Below, one piece after another: positions 11,891-23,769 of a DNA stretch of 64,000 nucleotides. Positions within the stretch are counted from its first letter, which is position 1; each line of letters starts with the position of its first letter. Below the pieces are notes generated by a model, which searched no databases, had not been told where the DNA came from, and was given only the letters and a program-made list of their open reading frames with translations. The stretch spans positions 11,524,347 through 11,588,346 of the forward strand of contig NC_085047.1 of assembly GCF_963662255.1 (NCBI RefSeq), given 5' to 3'. Made by a program: the position numbers and the translations under genes. The stretch is from Cinclus cinclus. Lineage: Eukaryota; Chordata; Aves; Passeriformes; Cinclidae.

Positions 11891-14489
11891 ACTATGTTCA
11901 GTGCACAGAAAAAAAAGAAGCTGAAGATATATAAGCAGTTGAGATGAGAGGCCTCTGTAAGTAAGCACAAACTAGAAAACAATGAATTAGAAATATATTA
12001 AACTATTGAAGGGACTATTTCTATCAAATATAAACTGAGTTTTATGATATTAAAAAAGTGCCTTTTCAATCCTGATGCATTTTTGTATTGGTTTCTGCAG
12101 GAAGGTCCAAGAAAATTTTGGGTTTACAATAACTGTTTCAATGAAAAAAATTTCTGAATAATTTCTTAATTTATTTATTTAAAATACCCATGCACATTAT
12201 GTGTTAAAGAAATCCCAATTAATCAAATGGATGATTCTTCATCTGTATCAGACCTTGAAATTAATTGATCAGTTTATTTTAATCCATGTCTAATTGCTTA
12301 CAAACCTGTTATTTGCAAAATGAGTCTGAAGCATGTTGAGAAGAGGATGTCCTTGCATTGTTTTTTATTTTGTGTCACAGGGTATTTTGTAAATGTTGTA
12401 ACTGTCTTTCTCAGGGCCATTAGAGAATTCAGAGTTATGTCGAATATCAAATGGATGTTTCATTTTGCAAGTTTTCTTTAACTAGAAAGGGCACAGCATC
12501 TGAAATACCAGTGCTCACCCTGCTATAAGTTTAAATCAGAAAATAATATATGGCTTGGATTTAGTCCCAGGTATCTTATAAAAACTGTGCTGAACTTTTA
12601 CCTAAATCATGTTTTCACAAATCCTGAAAAGGCAAAATTACATATTTTCCTAACTGTAATATGAATAATTTGCTGATTTGAGTGACCTGAGATATTTAAG
12701 TGGTCAGATAAGAATAGTTTAACTCGGACTGTAGGTGGAAAAGGCATTCGCATCTGGGCATGTTATCAACACACAGTTGCATCACAGTTTTTAAACATCA
12801 TATGTGTGTACTACCTCTAGGAACTCACAGTTTGACCTTACCTGAAGCTGGACTGGTTTCTGCATAAATATTTCTGTAGACTTTATGATTTACATTGCAC
12901 AATATGATATCAGTAGTAGAATCTGCTTTCTCAACTGCAACAGCTTATCAATCACTCCTCCTCTCCAGAGGTGACTTTTCTTAGTTGCAGTTTCTTACAG
13001 TACTATGGGGATGCAATGCCCAATGCGAAAATCGGGAAAAAAAAATATTACTTATTTGTAAAGAGCTTTAAGTTTTTTTACGGCACTTCCAAATCCATCC
13101 TGGTCTCTGTTGTGTCCTTTGCTCCAGAACCTAATTCCAAAGAGGGCCTCATGAGAGAGAGAGACAGGGTGTGAGAGAGATGAAGTATTTATTCTGCCAT
13201 ACACTGTACTCAAGAGAGCAATGCATGCGTTTCATTGACAAACAATAATTTCACAGGAGTTCTTTGACTGCACACGTGTCTGAGCGCACACACACACACA
13301 CTGCAGTATCTATAGAGGAGCTCAGAATGGACCAGACACCTGTAGAGAAGAAGTCACTGCTGGCAAATAACTCCCTAAAACTCAGAGTAAATGAGGGCTT
13401 GGTCACACTGCATTCAGTCAAAAGGTGCTGACTTTTTTGGGAGGAGTTGCCAAAAGAGAGAAACAAAATAGTTTATTATATACAAAGTTAAAATGGGTAA
13501 TTTTTCTCCCAGAGGGAAAAAAAAAAAGTTAAAAAAAATAAAAAAGGAGGTTTTCAGAATGAAAATTGCAAAAAGAGGTTACAATAAAACAGCACTGTGA
13601 TAGGAAGCCTTTCTTTGGTGAAAATGCTATTTCTTGTGATATGATTGGTTTACATAAACTACAAGATTAGGCTTTACATTGTGACTGAAAATGCATAAAA
13701 ATGCTATATTCATTTTCTTTCTCATTATTAGGTATTTGTAGTGTGTTGCCAAATCCTTTGAGAGCAAAGCAGTCCTCAGGCTTATTTATTTGGATTGGTG
13801 GTGTACCTCAGACTCTTCATTAGGCATCCAGGTATACAGCTATGTCCTGAAAAAGAAAGATTGCTGATACTTTCAAAGACAGAAATGGAGGAGGAAATTC
13901 AAGTAGTCACTGCTCATGTCAGAAACAAATTTTTGTCATGTACATAAGGAGCCTATTTATTAGGAGATCCTCCACATATAGAGGAGAAGCCACTTGGCTA
14001 GTTATTTGAAACTTGTACAAGTTGTCAGTAGATAAGGTAATGATCTGAGGTAGGCAGGGACATATTGATGGATTTGGTTTTGGTTCCTCTTAATGTTACA
14101 TTTTGCTGTTCAGAACATCTCCAAAGAAATCAATAGGTTATTTTTGATGAAATTTACTACACTAATTCTTTGTTTAAATATTTAAACCCAATATTTGTTG
14201 TAGGAGGCGTTGATTTTAAGGATCCCATACTCAACATAAGCTCTGAAGACTTGCTCACATTGGATGGTTCTTATAATTTCATGAGAAGGTTAATTGTACA
14301 GATTAATACAAATGTAAGAGTTTGCACAATTAAGGCCTAGAGACATTTTACAGCCCCATTCCTCTCCCAGAGTATGGAAATAAAAGGTGTGTGAAGAGAA
14401 GGTTTCTGTATGCTCTATGCACAGCATTTCATTCAATCAGGTATATAGGATGTTGGCATTCCTTGTGAAAGTTTGTTTCACTTGAACTA
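11891..14489. other. AT-rich non-coding stretch
   Basis: No gene recognised. It holds a short CA repeat (13286-13301), a GA run near 13153-13163 and a purine-rich, A-rich patch at 13513-13550. Confidence 0.5.
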
Positions 14490-14680
14490 GGGAAAAAATT
14501 CTTTACTGTGAAGGTGGTGAGGCACTGGGCACATTTTCCAGAGAAGCTGTGTCTGCCCCATCCCTGGAAGTGTTCAAAACCAGGTTGGATGGGGCTCTAA
14601 ACAACCTGATCTAGTGGAATGTGTCCCTGCCCATGGCAGGGGAGTTGGAATGAGATGAGCTGCCTATGATTCCATGAATT
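14490..14680 (+). mobile_element. CR1 LINE, 3' region fragment
   Basis: This is the clearest CR1 copy. It reads through GAAGGTGGTGAGGCACTGGG, AGAGAAGCTGTGTCTGCCCC, ATCCCTGGAAGTGTTCAAAA, CCAGGTTGGATGGGGCTCT, GTGTCCCTGCCCATGGCAGG and ends with CTATGATTCCATGAATT. These are the successive landmarks of the avian CR1 3' untranslated region in the sense direction. The usual middle portion before the octamer tail is shortened (ATGAGATGAGCTGCC then CTATGATT), so there is a small internal deletion. It is not able to move. Confidence 0.95.
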
Positions 14681-17042
14681 CACCATCCCATGACTATTAT
14701 TAATCCTCTGAGGACAGAAGTGGATTCTGCTTGCAGAACTTAGCATCATTTTAACTAAGGGGACTGCTGCTTAAATGTTGCATTCTGCTTCTTTCCCACT
14801 AGATAAAAGCTATCCAGAAATGCACTCCAGAAATCTGTTTGCTTGGTTTCATATTCTGTGAGCATTAGATACCATAGTGTTTTAGAAAAATACATTTTCA
14901 GGAAGCAGAAACATAATCAAATATAGTCCACTGGAGTTGTGGTGAAGGAACTGTCTGTTAACAAATTGAAAGCAATGCATTTATAGATTTAATTATTAGT
15001 AAACATTAATTTCCTGCTAAAATCAGAAAAATTTTAAAAAAATATGGCATGCCAGTAAGTCCAGAAGTATTCCTCTAGGTACCCAGTAGCTGCTAACCCT
15101 TTGAATATGCCTCCTTATGATTGTCCTGTGACTGCTGTAAACTGACTCTCTTCAGAAACCAAGTCTTTCTGGAAAGTAAACCAGACAGTTCCCTCCACCC
15201 AAACTGTAGACTTTTCTGTAGATGCTTATCAAAAAAGTATTATATTCATACTGGATTCCTCTTGTCCAAATTTTACTTTACATGTTTTTGTTGTAATGAA
15301 AAAATATAAATTCTTGACTTTGATCCCAAAGACCTAGGTACTGTATGAATTTTACTTAAAAACCCTTTAATATTCTCAAATTCATTCAGTCTGTGTAAAC
15401 TAGTGGTTCAGAATTCCAGACAGAAGTTGAAAGACAACTGAGGAGTCTTGTAACAATTTGAAATAAGTAATTAAGGTCTTCTACTTATTACTATGAAAAA
15501 AAAGCAAAGCATCCTTTAGGTACATGATGCTTGTTGGTGCTCTGAAATCTCCTTTGTACTGGTCATTCACCCAGTACCAAAAATTTCAAACCAATGACTA
15601 ACTTACTGTGCTGTCTGGTTTTGGTTAATGGTTCAGCATATTTCAGATTCTTCAATAATCATTCTGTACTTATTTATATGTCACCATTACTCCAAGCTGC
15701 AGCTTTGCTGTTGAGTGTGAACTAGAACAGTCTCTTGAAGTCAGATGTGTTTTCAGCTACACTGTGGTAATCTTGGCTGTGATGAGGCTCCTGTCTCTCC
15801 ACCAAAATGAAAATTTGGATATTAACATGAAATTCACAGTGAAGAAATATCTTCTCTGGGATGACACACACCAGCCATAGACTGGCTGCAAATAAAAATT
15901 ATTTATTTGACTTTGTCAGAAAGAAACAATTCATTGAAAAGAAAGCTCCTTATATTAACATCATTTCCTATCAGAGAAGGGGATTTTAAAAGATAGTGCC
16001 TATGTATTTTCAAATTTCATTTGGTTAAATTTCATTTAACCAAAGTTAATTTTTGTATTTCAAATAACTTTTCAGGCCTGTAAACTATATTTAGTGCATA
16101 AATAGTTCCCTCAGTACAAGTCAATAACCTGTAAATTATACATGTATAGTGGAAGTAGGAGTTAAGATCCAGAGTCCTCTCTTCCCTGCCTTTGATCACT
16201 CATAGCCTGCTCAATCTTACAAGAAGACTTCGTGCCTTTGATCTCCTCTGCCTCTATCTCTGTGTTGTTCAGGTTATCTGGGGATGTTGATCATTTTGAA
16301 GTCTAGGTTTTCCTCATTAAATTAAGTAAAATTTAAGTCAATTCAAACTAAAAAATAACTGCAAATGTAGCCATTTGTACTGAAAACACTGAAGAAGTAA
16401 AAATCTAGAATGAATACCTAAAACATTTCAATGTATGAAGTGCTAATTTCTTCAATATAGAAGTACTTTAAAAGGAGGATTTGAGGGATTGTGCTGTTTG
16501 GGATGAGATTATTTTGCAGAATCAAGAATTCACAGTAGAGAAATTGAATAGTGCTATATTTAAAACTGTTCTAACCATTTTTACTTCAAAACTACTTGAT
16601 ACTTTGGTCTGCTGAATCAAAAACACGCCATGCATTGGACTATAATGCACATGTTCTTTCTTTTCAACTAAGAGTTATGGCCTGACCAGGCTTTTTCAGG
16701 CTAATAGAACTCAACCTGCTGGGAATGTAACCCAGCAAAGTGCATGTAAAGGTCCCATATTTTTTTTGCAATTAAAATAAGAAAATTTGTGGGATATTTT
16801 TGAACATATGTACATATATATCTACCTGGAAAACATTCTGATGTTTTGGAAAGTACTGTCCAGGATTATAGGAATATAAGGACCTAGAGATTCATGTCAT
16901 TTCCTTCCTGAAATGATTAATTATGTTTCAAAAAATTAATATTTTCTCCTTTTGCCAAAGAACTCTGCTGTATTGAGGTGTAAGACTGTGCCATTTATAG
17001 CAGTCAGGGGACACACAGCTTGCATTCTACTTTTGGTTCCAG
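14681..17042. other. AT-rich non-coding stretch
   Basis: No gene recognised. It contains a perfect hairpin-forming inverted repeat at 16020-16044; the rest is AT-rich intron-like sequence. Confidence 0.5.
16020..16044. repeat. Perfect inverted repeat, 11-base arms
   Basis: TTTGGTTAAAT and ATTTAACCAAA are exact reverse complements separated by three bases. A nearby extra copy of AATTTCATTT upstream suggests a local duplication. Too short for a microRNA precursor. Confidence 0.9.
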
Positions 17043-17091
17043 GCAGCTAAGCAATATGCTCCTCTTAAATAAAATTTTATAAGATTTTAAG
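17043..17091 (+). other. Candidate spliced exon (49 bases)
   Basis: A pyrimidine-rich stretch ending CTACTTTTGGTTCCAG precedes the segment and an AAG|GTATGA donor follows. The motifs are reasonable but not exceptional, and the exon would be short. It could be chance. Confidence 0.15.
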
Positions 17092-20000
17092 GTATGAGCA
17101 GCCAGGATTCATACATGTTCATATGGGAAAAATAGGAAGTAAAAAAACCCAAGTTTTTTATCAGTGACAGATAAATCAAGGGTACAAAGAATGCCCCTCC
17201 AACATCCTTTATATTACCAGTCTGTATTCCAGTCAAGAATGAGTCCAAAAAAAATAAGTGGCCTTGGGGCACCCTTGCTACATAACGTGTCAGGCAGTAG
17301 GGAGCAAGAAGTCATCCGGGCTTTCTGCAGAGTTCTTTCTGTGCAATCCCTGAGGATTTTTCCTCCTGAAGCTTAGGAGAGTTTGGTTGTGATGGCGTTA
17401 TTTGCACACATGTGTGAACTCAATGAAACATTGCTACCACTTTTGAAGGGGATCATTGGGATGGGAGTTATACCAGGACTGGTTTAGGCATTATGCATGC
17501 TACTAAATCAGGAATCCATAAAAGTTTCTGGCTTCCTTTCTGGCTATAGTGGTCCTTGTTTTGAAGAGCTGTTAGGAAAAGAAGCAGTCATTGCTAAGTT
17601 TATCACAAGTAGAAGTCATGTAAGGAGTTATTTGTTGTTTACTCTCTTTGCTAGCTGATTCTCTGTGTGCACTGTCTTCCTACTCTAATGACCAGGAATT
17701 ATACTAAAGTATCTTCAGATTTCAATTTTCAAAGGTGGTGATCAAGTTGGTAAAAACCGTGTGGGTTGTATTCAGAAATTATCTAATTAAAGGTGGTACT
17801 CATGATTCAGTGCAGTGTACTTAACAATGAGAAATGTCAGGTATTCTGTGCTCAGTGTAGTAATGTTGTTTCTGAAAACAAGCTAATCTTTGGTTCCTTT
17901 GCCTCTAGAACTGGTAAAAAACATTTAACTGCCATGCTACCCAGGAATTTTGAGGAGTGATGTACTAAAAGCTTTTAAATTTAGGACAAATAAAAGATGT
18001 TTCAGATTTTTTCATCCGCTGAATGATGATAATAATGCTCAGTCATATTTGCACTTAGACCCAGAAGAGACAAACAAGGTAAAGAGAATGTAAGTGTTTT
18101 TCTACATCTAAGACTGGGTGTGTGTGAGGGGATTGGACGTTTTATCTCTTTCTGTGGACTTAATGTTTCTGGACTAACAGTAGTGAAATAAATCAGAGCT
18201 GAAACAAGTATGTTGAAGGAAATACCTGTGGCAAAGATCTTCCTAGCATCAGGTTGATGGATTGGTTTGATGGAACACCATGGCATTTCTACCTGTCTGA
18301 GTCACTGTGTTGTTGCTTATGGAGAAAGGAACATAACTCTTTGTGCCTGAATTATCACTTAACCTTATAAAAGGCTAAGTTTTTCCAAGGGATGGTGAGT
18401 AGAGATAGAGCCTGGCTTTTGCTTGGGCCTCACTATGACCTCGTCTCCAAACCATTTCTCCTGCAGCCGTGCTGTTTATTCAACCACAACTGTGCTTCCA
18501 TATGAAGAACAGAAGGGTGTCTCCTGCTTGCTCCTAGTACTTTCTTTACACCACGCAAGAGTTACTGGAAAAGGCTCATCTGAATTTTCAGTAGGAGTTT
18601 AATTTCATTTTATTTGTACCCTTTGTTATTTATGAATACCTGCACACTTAAGGGAAGAGCTAATCTTTAAAAATCCACGAACAAGGCTTTTCTTGCATGA
18701 ACAAGAGCATCGGATGTGTCTTGCTCAGGTTTTCTTGCTATGTAATTCTAAAGACTTAATCCAGTAGCAAAGAAGAAGGTTGTGAAGATCTGGTACCCAG
18801 CCATACAGCCAAAGGCCAAAAGTTAAATAAGTTTCAAATAACACAGTGAAAAGCTTAGAGGGGAAGGAGTTTAAAACAAAATGGTGCATGGAAACTTCAG
18901 AAAGGGGAAAATTACACTTAAATTTAAGAGGAATGACATCTCTGGCTCTTACCACAGAGCATCTTGCTTAAGTCTCTTAATTCGGTGCTGTTAACCTTAA
19001 GGAAGGAAAAAACAGAAGGCATAGTGCCATTTGAGGATAAAATTAGAGTAGCTAGCAGATGATAACTTTTAATTTGCATGCATTTTACAAATAAATTTTG
19101 TCACCTCTGTACACTAGGGCCTTTAAGAATGTGATCTGCAGAGCTAGACCATTTAGTTCTAAAGTGTTATGCCTTGTAATATAGTATGTTAAAGTTAGCC
19201 AGAAATGTGCAATATACCCAGCACTTGCACGTCCTCTTCACTCTGTGCGTTTTCAACTTTTAACTTGTAGTTTTAAAATTTTAAGCTTGCTGGGTTTTTT
19301 TTTTTTACATATTCAAGAGCATCCATGTAAAGAGCAGAGATTCCCTTCTTACCTCTTCCTTCACACTGGCATGGTTGTTGTGTTTCTTTCCCATTCTGTG
19401 TCAGATTTTCTGTCATATCTTGTGTGTGTTGCCATGCCCAGGGAGGACTGATTTTTGCTTTCCCATTGTTTAGCCTTTTAACCTAAGAATTTTGTGGTGA
19501 TGGTTGTTCTGTGGGAACTCAGTACACTACAATTATATTTGTTTGTGACCAGAAACCCCCAGCACAGAACAGTTTTCCTGTCCTTGCCTTCCTCTTGCTG
19601 CCTCCTGAGTAGAGGAAGAGTCAGTGCCCTCTTCTCCCATGGAGATGTGGTTTCTGTGCAGCTTCCCTCCACCTGGCATCCCTGCCTCCTCCAGATGTGC
19701 ATGAACACTCCCACGGACACAAGTTCTTGGTTCCCTTTGTGTTGCCCACGAATTAGTTCATAGGCAAAGCACTCTGAGGTTCGTGTACATCTCTAATTGT
19801 TGTCAGGCACACACGCAACAGATATTTTAACAACTTTTTAACATCCTTCTTGAATATTGGTGAAGTCAGTACTCATTATTGAGGGCTAGACGCATGTTGA
19901 AATGTTTTTCCACACATGGAAAATAAAAAAGACTGTAGGATGCTGTGCCTGACACCCCTCTAAAGCTGCTGCGCAGATTTGCCCAGTTCAGACTGTCTAT

Positions 20001-20298
20001 TATTTGTAATTATTGGCAAATATCCTTCTGAGATCTGAAAGTCAGACTGTTCTCTTGTCCTTTTCACATATCACCACTGAATAATAATAGAAAATTTGAA
20101 CAAGATATTAATTCATTGTTGTTTAGTTGAAGGTTTCTACTCAATTCTAATGAAACCCTCAATTTTGCACCATGGTTCAAAATGCATCTTGGTACATGGG
20201 TGGGTTCTCTGCAGATGTATTATGGCCTAAAGTTTTTTATGGTTAATGGTAAAATATGAGATGGGATGAACTGAATTTGAGTACCAGGTGCCCTAGCA
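17092..20298. other. Non-coding stretch, nothing recognised
   Basis: AT-rich sequence with short open frames on both strands, none protein-like. No RNA gene, CR1 copy or tandem array was seen. Confidence 0.5.
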
Positions 20299-20340
20299 GA
20301 AAAAAAAAAAAGAAAAAAAGAAAAAAGAAAAAAAAGTAAA
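20299..20340. repeat. A-rich simple repeat, GAAAAA-type
   Basis: Runs of 6 to 13 A broken by single G bases. Simple sequence repeat. Confidence 0.9.
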
Positions 20341-20559
20341 CATTTGGTTTTTTTGGTTTGATTTTTTGCTCAAATCAGTAAGAAAACTACTAAAGTGATA
20401 TAAATTGAATCTCAAGTTTGAGTTTCTAGTAACTGTTAATTAAAGACATTTGGCTGATTTTTCTGAGTCTGGAAAATTAATTTAGCTCTAAATAATCTCA
20501 AAGATATGTTATTAAATCTCAAAGACCTTTATGGAAGGTCTTTCATCATTATGTCTGAA

Positions 20560-21270
20560 GGGTAATGACCCTCAGAGTTTGTTGGTGGTCCTTGGTGGTC
20601 AGTGTGATCCCTGTGGTCCAAGCCATGGGCAAGTAGCTGGAGTGATTAGCAGCATTTCCACTTACTGGTGGCACCTGTTCAGCCATCTTTAGTTCATAGG
20701 GGGGAAAAAAAGGGTGTTTGGATTCTAAACCATGCACATGGAATTGCAGTCTAGAAGACGGTTTGAGAGAGCTTACACCATGTTTACACTGCATTAGAAG
20801 GCTTTCCTCCAGATGCTGGTCCTTGAAAACCTCCAAAGCTGGAAAAGAGATGAACTAAGCCATGAACTGACTTTCTGGGGCCATAGCGAGTTGACTCCCA
20901 CGAGTTGACCAGAGTGGGGCTGACTGAGTGAGCACTGGTTCAGCAGATGCAACAGGGTCACCTCCATTCCCTGATGCTGTACCCAGCACCTCCTCCCAAC
21001 CCCTTGCCCTGCTGGGCTGTAGTGGCTGTGTTTTCTCCCCATCTTCTACGTCCCATCAGCACCTCCACCACCATCTGCAGAGGCTGCCCCGTGTGTTTTG
21101 CTCCTCCCAGTCATACCTGCCTGCCCAGAAACCTGGGTTCCAGCCTCCAGGATGTGCCAGGAGCAAGGCAGGGTGTGACCTGTGCTGTCAGGCTGCCACA
21201 TGCACTGCCCAGTCCCAGCTGGATGACAGCCCCAGGTCCTCAGTGTTGAGGGCTGCACCACCATCATAAC
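20560..21270. other. GC-richer segment of unknown origin
   Basis: About 700 bases, especially 20890-21270, are clearly richer in G+C than the flanks but poor in CpG. Overlapping frames of 75 to 113 codons lie on both strands, which is expected from GC-rich DNA with few stop codons. No motif of a known protein, CR1 or LTR is recognised. It may be an old, methylation-decayed repeat. Confidence 0.4.
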
Positions 21271-22439
21271 CATCTTCCTCTACTTCAAAGTCCCCTTTCT
21301 CACACTTCCTTTCTTTGGTAATGAACCTTCAATTACCTCCAGGTAAATAAAGTGAAACTGGAAAGATCTGTAAAACAAAACATTAAAGTAGCCAAGCTAG
21401 AGAGTTACAATGCACTGGTGTCCCTGGGAATGGCTTGTCCTGTCCTCACACTGCAGTTTTTAGCTTGTTGTATTCTAGTTTATTTGCCTTTTCTTCTGAG
21501 ATTTTAACTATAAGATCTCTAGCATGCAACCTCCTCAGGAGCATTTGGAGACATGCTAATAGATAGCTCCATTTTTATTAAAGAAAGATCAGAGAAATTG
21601 CCACATTTTTAACATCGCTTTTTGCAGTAGCAATTAACGTTCATGGTGTAGAAACAGTAAACTCATTTGTTGACAACACAGAGCTCTGAGGTCAATTCTT
21701 CTGTATGAGGTTTTCAGGTGCTGGGAGAGCATGTGTTTGTTGCTCAGTAGGTGATGTGGTATTTTCATTTGGAAGTGACATTTTGTGTGACATTTTACTT
21801 AAGAACAATAGCTGGGCAAAATTGAAATTTCAGGTCTGTAGCAGAAGAGTAATGTCTATTACTTAGTATATTTAGTAACTTGCATCATTTATAAATTCTG
21901 CCTGATTGCATCTCTTTTCACAAAATACCATTTAAATGTGTTTTGAAGAGGGGAGGGACTGGTTTCAAATGTGCTGGTTTGCAAACTTGCAGACCGGTTG
22001 TCCTACTCACTGATGAGGATAAGAGGGCTCAGATGAAGACTGTTGTGCTGCTGGAAACAAGCAGTTTTCTCAGGAGACTGCTTTGAGGGAGATTGCAGAA
22101 ATATTGCAGCCCCTCTGTTACTGGTGGGTATTGCTGCATGCACGTGTAGTTTGTGTTGGATATCAGAAGGTGATAAAGACAGGTAAAAAGAAAGGATGAG
22201 AGATCCGCCATGTAGGTTTTTTTTTTTTCCTTTTAATTTATTTTCTTATTTTTCTTTGGGAGAAAAAAATGTCCAGGAGATGCCACATTAATTTGGGGAG
22301 AAATGAGTGCTTCTTTAAATCAGAAAACTTGTGTTATACCAAGTACTTTATTTTGGGAACCATTTCAGTATGTTATGAAGGAAAGTTGCAGACTAGGCAT
22401 GTTTACTAGACCTTTAATTGCTACATTTAGGAGAAAGGC
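21271..22439. other. Non-coding stretch, nothing recognised
   Basis: AT-rich with a T run at 22217-22228. No feature is recognised before the more complex sequence starting near 22.45 kb. Confidence 0.5.
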
Positions 22440-22479
22440 TCTTTTTTTCCTTCTACCCTCCCCCCTCCCCTTTTTAACG

Positions 22480-22830
22480 ACAAGAAGCCAGAGTTTGCTG
22501 TGCAAATGAAGCAGGCTTTGCAAGAATCAGATTCACTTTGGACGACTCTTCACATTCCTCGTCATCATTACATTAGGCAGCACAATTCCATCTCTGGTTG
22601 TTGGGCAGAAAAAGTGGGCAGCCTGCCAGGTAGACGTTTCCATGGCTCCCAACCCCCAAAGGTGATGCGTTTTTCAGCTAATTCAATGAAGAGTGGGCTG
22701 AACTTTGGGTATAAACTAGACAATAGCTGCCTTCGCAGTATCAGCAGAATGGTTTATGGGAATGCACTCCACATTTGGCAGAGCATCATGTGACCTTACG
22801 GCTGAGATTTTGTGATGGTGCCAACGGAGA
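22480..22830 (+). promoter_or_regulatory. Probable conserved non-coding element upstream of the miR-99a promoter
   Basis: This stretch has balanced, non-repetitive composition unlike the surrounding AT-rich DNA, the texture usually seen in conserved vertebrate non-coding elements. It contains an extended E-box TCATGTGA (22786-22793), of the kind bound by MITF/TFE-class factors, and a TEAD-like GGAATGC (22759-22765). It lies about 600 bases before a TATA-containing CpG block. The role is inferred from texture and position only. Confidence 0.35.
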
Positions 22831-23234
22831 CTTGGAAAGCGGTGCCCGTTCTGACTTTTTTCCTCTTTTCTTACATGGCTCAGAAAATGGTGGATCTTAA
22901 TACTTGACTTTAGCCAGACTCAGCAAGCGATTGAGCTTTGAAGCACAACTTTGTCTTTATTCTGGCTTTTTTGGCACACCACCAGGAGGCTGTCCCTTTC
23001 ACGCCTGATAAATTCTGCTTCTTATCTCCAGATAGAAAAAAAGAAAGAAAGAAAATATAAGCAGAATAATTATACTTCATAACTGCATTTTAGAGCTACA
23101 CGCTTTATTTTTTATTGGTGACGTGCAGTTTAGAACAGCTCTCCTGCGTGTCAGAAGGATAAAAGTTGTTATTTTTTTTTATATTTTTCTGGTTTTTGTT
23201 GTTTTTTTTTCTTCCTCCTGTTTAATGAACAGGC

Positions 23235-23580
23235 GTTTGAACTGGGCAAACGGGGCGACAGCACTGAACATGAGATCATTACAGCCTAGTGTAGCAAACT
23301 GGCACCCTGCCTTTTCACCCCTTTGCTCCAGCACATTTGTGCAATCCCCATTTATAAAACCAGCACAGGGGCGAGGTGAATTTTCTGGTCTCTCCCCACC
23401 GCTTGTCCTGGGCAGGCAGTTGCGGCAAGGATTGGTGCAGCTTTTGCGCAGTGCTTTGTGCCTGGAATTCCGAGAAGAGCGGGCGAGAGAGAAGACAGGC
23501 ATCCTGGTCTTCTTCCGAGAAAGAACAGGAGCCCTAAGAAGAAGAAACAAATCTGAGTTTGTCCTACGTACAAGAGTAGA
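23235..23580 (+). promoter_or_regulatory. Candidate promoter of the miR-99a/let-7c primary transcript
   Basis: About a dozen CpG pairs cluster here, standing out in CpG-poor surroundings, and the block lies about 4 kb upstream of the miR-99a hairpin on the same strand. A TATAAAA box is at 23353-23359, which would place a start site near 23383-23390. Downstream the sequence is purine-rich. In human the MIR99AHG locus is reported to use several promoters, so a proximal one here is plausible. The strand is inferred from the TATA position and from the microRNAs. A 180-codon plus-strand frame and a 151-codon minus-strand frame cross this block, but neither looks like a protein. Confidence 0.4.
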
Positions 23581-23608
23581 GAAAAAAAAAAGTGACTCTC
23601 CTGCTTCC

Positions 23609-23626
23609 AAAAAAAAAAAAAAAAAA
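23609..23626. repeat. Poly-A tract
   Basis: A run of about 18 A downstream of the candidate promoter block. Confidence 0.9.
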
Positions 23627-23717
23627 TCTGGCATGTTCCACTACAGAGGCATCAGGACGTGTTAGAGCTTCTTAAAGCAGAATAACAAAACGAGCATAGG
23701 AGGTTGTTTCTTTAAGT

Positions 23718-23769
23718 AAAAAAAAAAAAAAAAAAAAAAGAAAAAGAAAGAAAGAAAGAAAAAAGAAAG
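23718..23769. repeat. Poly-A followed by GAAA microsatellite
   Basis: Twenty-two A bases are followed by repeats of GAAA/GAAAA. Such a pattern is a common sequel of an A-rich tail that has expanded. Confidence 0.9.

Noticed and set aside
16020..16044. Perfect hairpin considered as a microRNA
   Set aside because: Only 11 base pairs with a 3-base loop, too short for Drosha processing.
23123..23665. 180-codon plus-strand frame and 151-codon minus-strand frame over the candidate promoter
   Set aside because: They overlap on opposite strands, include long homopolymer-coded lysine or phenylalanine runs and look like the product of GC and purine bias.
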